Part shown: piece by piece, positions 59,647 to 64,000 of the stretch
Position numbering within the stretch: position 1 is the stretch's first letter
Layout: every line of letters begins with the position of its first letter
Source of the DNA: Neobacillus kokaensis
Lineage (GTDB): Bacteria > Bacillota > Bacilli > Bacillales > Cytobacillaceae
Length of the DNA stretch: 64,000 nt
Direction: 5' to 3'
Assembly: GCF_014656545.1 (NCBI RefSeq)
Contig: NZ_BNDS01000009.1
Location: 26,543-90,542, forward strand
The notes under the pieces: model-generated
The model's input: only the letters and a program-made list of their open reading frames with translations
Databases searched by the model: none
Told to the model about the DNA's origin: nothing
Translations under genes and position numbers: made by a program

Positions 59647-61158
59647 ATGGGTGAGTTAACATTTGCCGGAATTGATGGAATCGTTATTTTAACCGTATTT
59701 GCGATCATTATGCTTGTGATTGGATATTACTCTGGCCGCGGTGAAAAAAATATTCACGAAAGTTTATCAGGCTATTATTTAGCAAGTGGAAATTTAGGGA
59801 TTGTCGCTCTGTTCTTCACCTTATTTGCAACGCAATATAGTGGGAATACGATTGTTGGTTATGCACCATCGGCTTACCGGACAGGGTTCTCCTGGCTCCA
59901 GTCCATCTCATTTATGACGATTATTATCGGTGTCTATCTACTGTTCGCTCCTAGATTATATGTAATTGCAAAAAAACGGAATTTTATCACTCCAACAGAT
60001 TGGCTCCAACACCGTTTTAATTCAAAAGGGGTAACCCTGCTAGCAATATTCCTTATGCTATGGGGATTGGGGAACTACTTACTTGAACAGCTGGTTGCGA
60101 TTGGCCAGGCTGTATCAGGGATGACCGGCGGGACCATTCCCTATCAAGTTGCAGTAATTGCATTTGTTCTCGTTATGTTAGCCTATGAGTGGATGGGTGG
60201 AATGAAAGCGGTTGCTTTTACTGATGTTATGCAGGGAATTGTCCTTTTAATTGGAATATTAGCCTTCGTGGCCGGCGGGGTTTACTTAGCTGGAGGGAGC
60301 TTTGGCAGTATTACTCAATTTATCGCTGAAAATGAGCCGGCTAAAATTGCCGTACCATCAGCAGAGGTGAACATTAACTGGTTCAGTATGCTAATCCTCG
60401 TTGGACTTGGTGCTAGTATTTATCCTCATGCCGTACAAAGGATTTATGCAGCAAAAAGCGAAAAAACGTTAAAAAAGTCATTTGCCCGGATGGCATGGAT
60501 GCCGCTTCTAACGACAGGATTGGTTTTTCTTGTTGGAATCATCGGAATTAAGCTTTTTCCAGGATTAGAAGGCAATGCCTCTGAACAGCTTGTAGGTGTT
60601 ATGGCAAATGAAATTGCAACTATTAATCCATTTTTCTACTGGATTATGATTATCTTCTTTGGAGGAATCGTTGCAGCGATTGTATCCACAGCGGACTCCG
60701 TGCTGTTAAGTTTTTCTTCCTTAATTTCTAATGATGTGTATGGAAAATTCATTAAACCGGATGCCAGCGAACATCGAAAAGTAATGGTAGGAAAAATCAT
60801 CGGGATTATTGCCATTTTCGGTTTACTTTGGATTGCCTGGAATCCACCGGGTACGCTCTATGAAATATTCGTTTTGAAATTCGAATTGCTCGTTCAAGTA
60901 TTCCCGGCATTCGTTTTAGGACTTTACTGGAAACGATTAAATTCTAAGCCCGTTTTCTGGGGAATGGTCCTTGGAGCCATTGTTGCCGGTTTGTTAACCT
61001 TTACCGGGCACAAAACGGTTTACGGAATCCACGGGGGAATTATCGGGCTAACACTAAACTTTATCGTTTGTGTAGGCGGCTCATTGTTATCGTCTGCATC
61101 GTTAAAAAGAGATCCTGTTCTTGAAGAAGATTTGAATGCCGTGTATATAAAAGCATAG
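59647..61158 (+). CDS. Sodium:solute symporter (SSF family)
   Basis: A 503-aa membrane protein with about 13 helices. The N-terminal GYYSGRGEKNIHESLSGYYL region is followed by the sodium-site helix ATQYSGNTIVGYAPSAYRTG, and AAIVSTADSVLLSFSSL is in helix 8. SSF members import carboxylates, amino acids, vitamins and sugars with sodium. Location between a CoA-transferase and an MFS gene suggests a carboxylate substrate. AGAGGAGGG is upstream of the ATG. A hairpin at 61,170 lies before the next gene. Confidence 0.9.
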   Translation: MGELTFAGIDGIVILTVFAIIMLVIGYYSGRGEKNIHESLSGYYLASGNLGIVALFFTLFATQYSGNTIVGYAPSAYRTGFSWLQSISFMTIIIGVYLLFAPRLYVIAKKRNFITPTDWLQHRFNSKGVTLLAIFLMLWGLGNYLLEQLVAIGQAVSGMTGGTIPYQVAVIAFVLVMLAYEWMGGMKAVAFTDVMQGIVLLIGILAFVAGGVYLAGGSFGSITQFIAENEPAKIAVPSAEVNINWFSMLILVGLGASIYPHAVQRIYAAKSEKTLKKSFARMAWMPLLTTGLVFLVGIIGIKLFPGLEGNASEQLVGVMANEIATINPFFYWIMIIFFGGIVAAIVSTADSVLLSFSSLISNDVYGKFIKPDASEHRKVMVGKIIGIIAIFGLLWIAWNPPGTLYEIFVLKFELLVQVFPAFVLGLYWKRLNSKPVFWGMVLGAIVAGLLTFTGHKTVYGIHGGIIGLTLNFIVCVGGSLLSSASLKRDPVLEEDLNAVYIKA

Positions 61159-61169
61159 AGATAAAATAA

Positions 61170-61206
61170 GAACTCATTATTTTCTTTTTCCTGCAATGAT
61201 GAGTTC
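61170..61206 (+). other. Hairpin between the symporter and MFS genes
   Basis: GAACTCATTATT pairs with AATGATGAGTTC (11 of 12) over a 13-base loop. No T run follows, so it may protect or partly attenuate the operon transcript rather than end it. Confidence 0.55.
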
Positions 61207-61235
61207 ACTTGCAGTGGTAAAGAGGCGAAGCTAAC

Positions 61236-62468
61236 ATGGCAAAATTAATGTTAAAAAATAAGGCTGTACTGATTTCTGAGCCATGGCGGATGCTGTTGTT
61301 TCTGCTTTTGGCTCAGCTTCTAGTCTCCTTTGTGGGCCGTAGTATTGGGCCGCTTGGAGTACTAATTGGGAATGATCTTACATTAACCAAATCACAAATT
61401 GGGATGTTACCAGCAGCACTCTTTTTAGGTCAGGCATTCGCTTCCGTTCCAGCCGGATTTTTAACGGACAGATTTGGTTCACGGAAGCTATTGATCACTG
61501 CTGCTTTTTTAGTTGGCCTAAGCTTTCTGGTGATGACGCTGTTGGGGCAGTTTTGGGCTGTCCTGTTATTCGTTATTCTAGGCGGAATTGGCTACGGATT
61601 TATGCATCCAATTACCAACCGCGGAATTATTGATTGGTTTTCCATCCATCAACGAGGAACAGCCATGGGCATTAAGCAAACGGGAGTGACTGCTGGATCT
61701 GCTCTTGCCGGGTTAATTTTACTTCCGTTGGCGGTGGAGTATGACTGGCGTTCCGTATTGCTGGGGGCTTGTCTTCTTTTGCTGATCAGTGGCTGCGTAT
61801 CGTATATGGTTTACAGGGATCCACCACACTCAAAAAAGTCAGCTAATCAAGGTGGGCTTGTTTCCTTTTATAAGTCCATGTTTAAGATGTTAAAAAATAA
61901 ACAGCTTATGCTGGTGAGTTTAAGCGCTATGGGTCTAAACGGATCGCAAATGTGCTTAAATACGTATCTTGTTTTATTTGTTTATGAAAAGTTTGGGATT
62001 CCATTAGTTCTTTCGGGGATTCTATTTGTTATATCGGAAGTAAGCGGGTCGTTAGGCCGAATTACTTGGGGCATGATCAGTGATTTTTTATTTAAGGGAA
62101 ACCGCATTGTGATTTTACTAATCATTACCGTACTTACTTCTGTTTCGAGCTTAACGGTTGCGTTGATTCCAAGCGCTTCTTTTGCAATGCTTATTCCTAT
62201 CGTCATTATTTTTGGATTTTCGGTTTCCGGTTTTAATGGCATTTGGATGAATCTTGCAAGTGAAATTGTACCACCTGAGCAGGCAGGAATATCTAGCGGG
62301 GTGAGTATAACTTTTGGTTCGATTGGAGTTATGCTGGTTCCGCCGATTTTTGGATATATGGTCGATGAGACGGGCGGCTTTACCTTTGGATGGTTGTTCA
62401 TTACGGGGATAATGGTCATCGTCTTTCTCATGTTGTCTCATTTAGCGAAGATTAATAAACGAGAATAG
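61236..62468 (+). CDS. MFS transporter
   Basis: A 410-aa 12-helix major facilitator with motif A as GFLTDRFGSRKLLIT between helices 2 and 3 and the helix-4 block GIGYGFMHPITNRGIIDWF. The pattern resembles the oxalate/formate and phthalate-type carboxylate MFS groups. It may export a product or import the same substrate as the SSF symporter under other conditions. AGAGGCGAAG lies upstream of the ATG. Last gene of the operon. Confidence 0.88.
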   Translation: MAKLMLKNKAVLISEPWRMLLFLLLAQLLVSFVGRSIGPLGVLIGNDLTLTKSQIGMLPAALFLGQAFASVPAGFLTDRFGSRKLLITAAFLVGLSFLVMTLLGQFWAVLLFVILGGIGYGFMHPITNRGIIDWFSIHQRGTAMGIKQTGVTAGSALAGLILLPLAVEYDWRSVLLGACLLLLISGCVSYMVYRDPPHSKKSANQGGLVSFYKSMFKMLKNKQLMLVSLSAMGLNGSQMCLNTYLVLFVYEKFGIPLVLSGILFVISEVSGSLGRITWGMISDFLFKGNRIVILLIITVLTSVSSLTVALIPSASFAMLIPIVIIFGFSVSGFNGIWMNLASEIVPPEQAGISSGVSITFGSIGVMLVPPIFGYMVDETGGFTFGWLFITGIMVIVFLMLSHLAKINKRE

Positions 62469-62526
62469 GGAAAGAGAAGGGAAAAGGATGGATGAAATTT
62501 CGTTATAGATAAATGGAACTTGACTA

Positions 62527-62556
62527 ATAAAAATGCACCCGATTATTCGGATGCAT
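62527..62556 (-). terminator. Terminator overlapping the stop codon of a small gene
   Basis: On the minus strand ATGCATCCGA pairs with TCGGGTGCAT and is followed by TTTTTA. The loop contains the TAA stop of the gene at 62,543-62,755. Confidence 0.75.
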
Positions 62557-62755
62557 ACTTCATGATCCCATGTAAATAAACAGAGTAATCTCGCTGTATA
62601 CATTCTCTTATTTTGATTTTTCCTTCTCTTTCTAATTCACCAACAAACTCTTCAATCTTTTTTTCGTCTTCATTTGAAGCCTTTGGAATCTCTGTTGAAA
62701 AAAAATTACCTCGACTAGCATTGTGTAGTTTTTTTAACAAATCGGCTTTATTCAT
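62543..62755 (-). CDS. Small protein, function unknown
   Basis: A 70-aa hydrophilic protein starting MNKADLLKKLHNASRGNFFS and ending in a strand-like YSVYLHGIMKYASE. It looks like a small winged-helix-like or adaptor protein (KKIEEFVGELEREGKIKI), but I recognise no family. ATG 62,755 follows AAAGGTGATC; an upstream frame to 62,809 lacks a site. Its stop lies within its terminator hairpin. Confidence 0.6.
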   Translation of the reverse strand: MNKADLLKKLHNASRGNFFSTEIPKASNEDEKKIEEFVGELEREGKIKIRECIQRDYSVYLHGIMKYASE

Positions 62756-62841
62756 TAAGTGATCACCTTTATTCATTATTTTTTCGATATATATATAAGG
62801 GTTTTTCAAAATTATTTTTTATTAGCAATAATGATGAAAGG

Positions 62842-63012
62842 TTATGATTCTTTCATTAATTCTTCTTCAAAGAAAAAAGTGTTCGGGTATTCATTTACAA
62901 CGTATGAGTACCTTTTCATGTTTTTGACATACTGATATTTAAAAATTGTTATTGTTATGCCTGACGCTCTGATCATTACCTCTTCCCCAATAGTAAACAG
63001 ATTTTTCCCCAT
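62842..63012 (-). CDS. Small protein, function unknown
   Basis: A 56-aa protein starting MGKNLFTIGEEVMIRASG and ending YPNTFFFEEELMKES. The first part looks like a small SH3-like beta strand opening (TIGEEVMIRASGITITI), and FKYQYVKNMKRYSYVVNEYP is helical or strand-forming. AGAGAGGGTGA precedes the ATG. I cannot name the family, but similar small proteins are common in Bacillus. Confidence 0.6.
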   Translation of the reverse strand: MGKNLFTIGEEVMIRASGITITIFKYQYVKNMKRYSYVVNEYPNTFFFEEELMKES

Positions 63013-63519
63013 TCAATCACCCTCTCTATTTTTAAATTTAGTTTTTAATGAAGATTATCGCTCAATATTATGCATCCCTTATCATTTAAGCTGGACTGGA
63101 CCTTTTATTTTGATCCAGGTTACTGTTCAACAAGGTCAGTAGACAAAAATGCTCGCTACATACGATGTCATAAAGCACGCTTATTTTATTAAAGGTTTCC
63201 AATCTCCTAAACGACTTAGTCAATTTCCTCCACTATCACAGTTCGTGTTATCGATGGGGGTTAAAAAATGTAACAGATTAACTATCTTGTTAAATTCTAT
63301 TGTATCAGAGAAGTGGGTTGAGTTGATACGTTCTTATGAAAATTATAATAGGGGGTAGGATAAGACACTAATATCATCGATAACCAACCGAGAAAATTAA
63401 AAGCAGCATGGTCACTATCACCTTAGTCAGGATGGCCAAGATCCCGGATAAAGAAACTAGCTTTAATGCAGGTTGACTGAATTATAGGCGAAAACAAATA
63501 CTTTTACTGCTTTGTATGC
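63013..63519. other. Intergenic region with no supported gene
   Basis: Two short frames on + (62,957-63,142 and 63,149-63,358) lack ribosome sites and family-like sequence; the first is in part antisense to the 56-aa gene. Nothing else recognised. Confidence 0.4.
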
Positions 63520-63666
63520 TTGAAAATACATTCGAAATATGCTATATTAATAAGAATTATTTTTGTTCCGTGTAATGGATAGTATTAGAATGAACTTTTC
63601 GTCTTGATGATCACTGAGAGCAAGGATAGTAATACATGGTGTGTAAGCACATGGGAGGCAACAAAC
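63520..63666 (+). promoter_or_regulatory. Cold-shock promoter and leader, copy 6
   Basis: TTGAAA-17-TATATT (63,543-63,548) with the extended TGC. The leader shares the TTTTCGTCTTGATGATCACT and GAGAGCAAGGATAGTAATACAT blocks with copies 1-4. TGTG-TAAG-CACA forms the hairpin next to the ribosome site. Confidence 0.75.
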
Positions 63667-63867
63667 ATGGAAAAAGGTAAAGTAAAATGGTTTAATGGGG
63701 AAAAAGGATTCGGATTCATCGAACGTGAGGGTGGAGAAGACGTATTCGTTCATTTCTCAGCGATCCAAGGCGAAGGCTATAAAACATTAGAAGAAGGTCA
63801 AGAAGTAAGCTTTGACCTAGAGCAAGGTCAACGTGGACCTCAAGCTGCTAACGTACGTAAAGCTTAA
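63667..63867 (+). CDS. CspA-family cold-shock protein, copy 6
   Basis: A 66-aa cold-shock domain RNA chaperone with intact RNP1 and RNP2. It differs from the clustered copies near the end ([20 protein letters not shown]). ATG 63,667 has GGGAGG upstream; a longer in-frame start at 63,604 lies in the leader and is not used. The leader is homologous to those of copies 1-4, but the tail is not, so it is related to the cassettes but outside the recent expansion. Confidence 0.95.
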   Translation: MEKGKVKWFNGEKGFGFIEREGGEDVFVHFSAIQGEGYKTLEEGQEVSFDLEQGQRGPQAANVRKA

Positions 63868-63888
63868 TTATAAGAACCGAATTAAAAG

Positions 63889-63908
63889 AGACTCTTAAAT
63901 AAGAGTCT
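63889..63908 (+). terminator. First hairpin after csp copy 6
   Basis: AGACTCTT pairs with AAGAGTCT; no T run follows directly. Confidence 0.6.
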
Positions 63909-63916
63909 GTCAGATT

Positions 63917-63950
63917 GTCGAGAAAGGGTATTTTTCTCGGCAATTTTTTT
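63917..63950 (+). terminator. Terminator after csp copy 6
   Basis: GTCGAGAAA pairs with TTTCTCGGC (one G-U), followed by TTTTTTT. Confidence 0.85.
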
Positions 63951-64000
63951 ATTTTATCTGAACGTAATACCATTATTTGTTAAAAGATTGTCCATGCTAA

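Noticed and set aside
63149..63358. A 69-codon frame near the right end
   Set aside because: No ribosome site, no family resemblance, composition like non-coding sequence.

Overview
The window is a low-GC Firmicute chromosome segment from an endospore-forming Bacillaceae species of the Bacillus/Neobacillus/Peribacillus type. Evidence for this: strong GGAGG ribosome sites with frequent TTG and GTG starts, an H-type small acid-soluble spore protein, a GerPF-like spore germination protein, a SqhC-type terpene cyclase, HelD, a class IV-like PHA synthase and a BsrG/TxpA-style type I toxin. The genus cannot be fixed from the sequence alone. No rRNA, tRNA, CRISPR array or intact insertion sequence was seen.

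1-7,140: an AT-rich catabolic cluster, all on +. It runs from the 3' end of a hydantoinase B-like gene through a metal-dependent cyclase/hydrolase, two SDR dehydrogenases, an amidase-signature enzyme and an L-2-hydroxyglutarate oxidase. A broken multicopper oxidase follows, whose 5' end is borrowed from a GyrI-like gene that is intact at 15.5 kb.

7,140-26,650: an HXXEE membrane protein, the SqhC cyclase divergent from a DUF2515 gene, an RND efflux pump and many small genes. Threaded through it are four near-identical ~500-bp cold-shock cassettes (promoter, long leader, cspA-like gene, terminator and a conserved tail). Two further csp genes lie at 43.5 and 63.7 kb. Other genes include a SET-domain protein, a second cyclase-family hydrolase, LysR divergent from a guanine deaminase-like gene, an ankyrin lipoprotein and an MFS pump.

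26,980-33,320: a hidden 27-aa type I toxin with a shared bidirectional terminator, then a minus-strand unit of a CdaR/PucR-type regulator, Na+/solute symporter, 33-aa membrane peptide, DadA-like dehydrogenase and SolA/sarcosine-oxidase-like enzyme. This looks like uptake and oxidation of an amino acid or N-methyl amino acid.

33,477-43,800: helD, sspH (not obvious by length), a DNA alkylation repair protein, a cytochrome P450, a PHA operon (reductase, PhaR-like, PhaC), a kinase-like protein and a divergent csp gene.

43,890-51,800: a complete four-gene SMC-like anti-plasmid defence operon in the order JetD-JetA-JetB-JetC (Wadjet), tightly overlapped and closed by a terminator.

51,800-56,340: small spore or unknown proteins, a nitroreductase with a palindromic operator, a protein that looks like a metalloprotease without its zinc ligands, and a DUF429 protein.

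56,360-62,470: a self-contained catabolic regulon. HMG-CoA lyase and a GntR regulator read left; a class III CoA-transferase, a small membrane subunit, an SSF symporter and an MFS transporter read right. Three TTGTATACAA-type operators lie between them. The simplest reading is import of a branched dicarboxylate such as 3-hydroxy-3-methylglutarate, CoA transfer, and cleavage to acetyl-CoA and acetoacetate.

The window ends with two small unknown proteins and the sixth csp gene. All functions are inferred from sequence; no database search was run.
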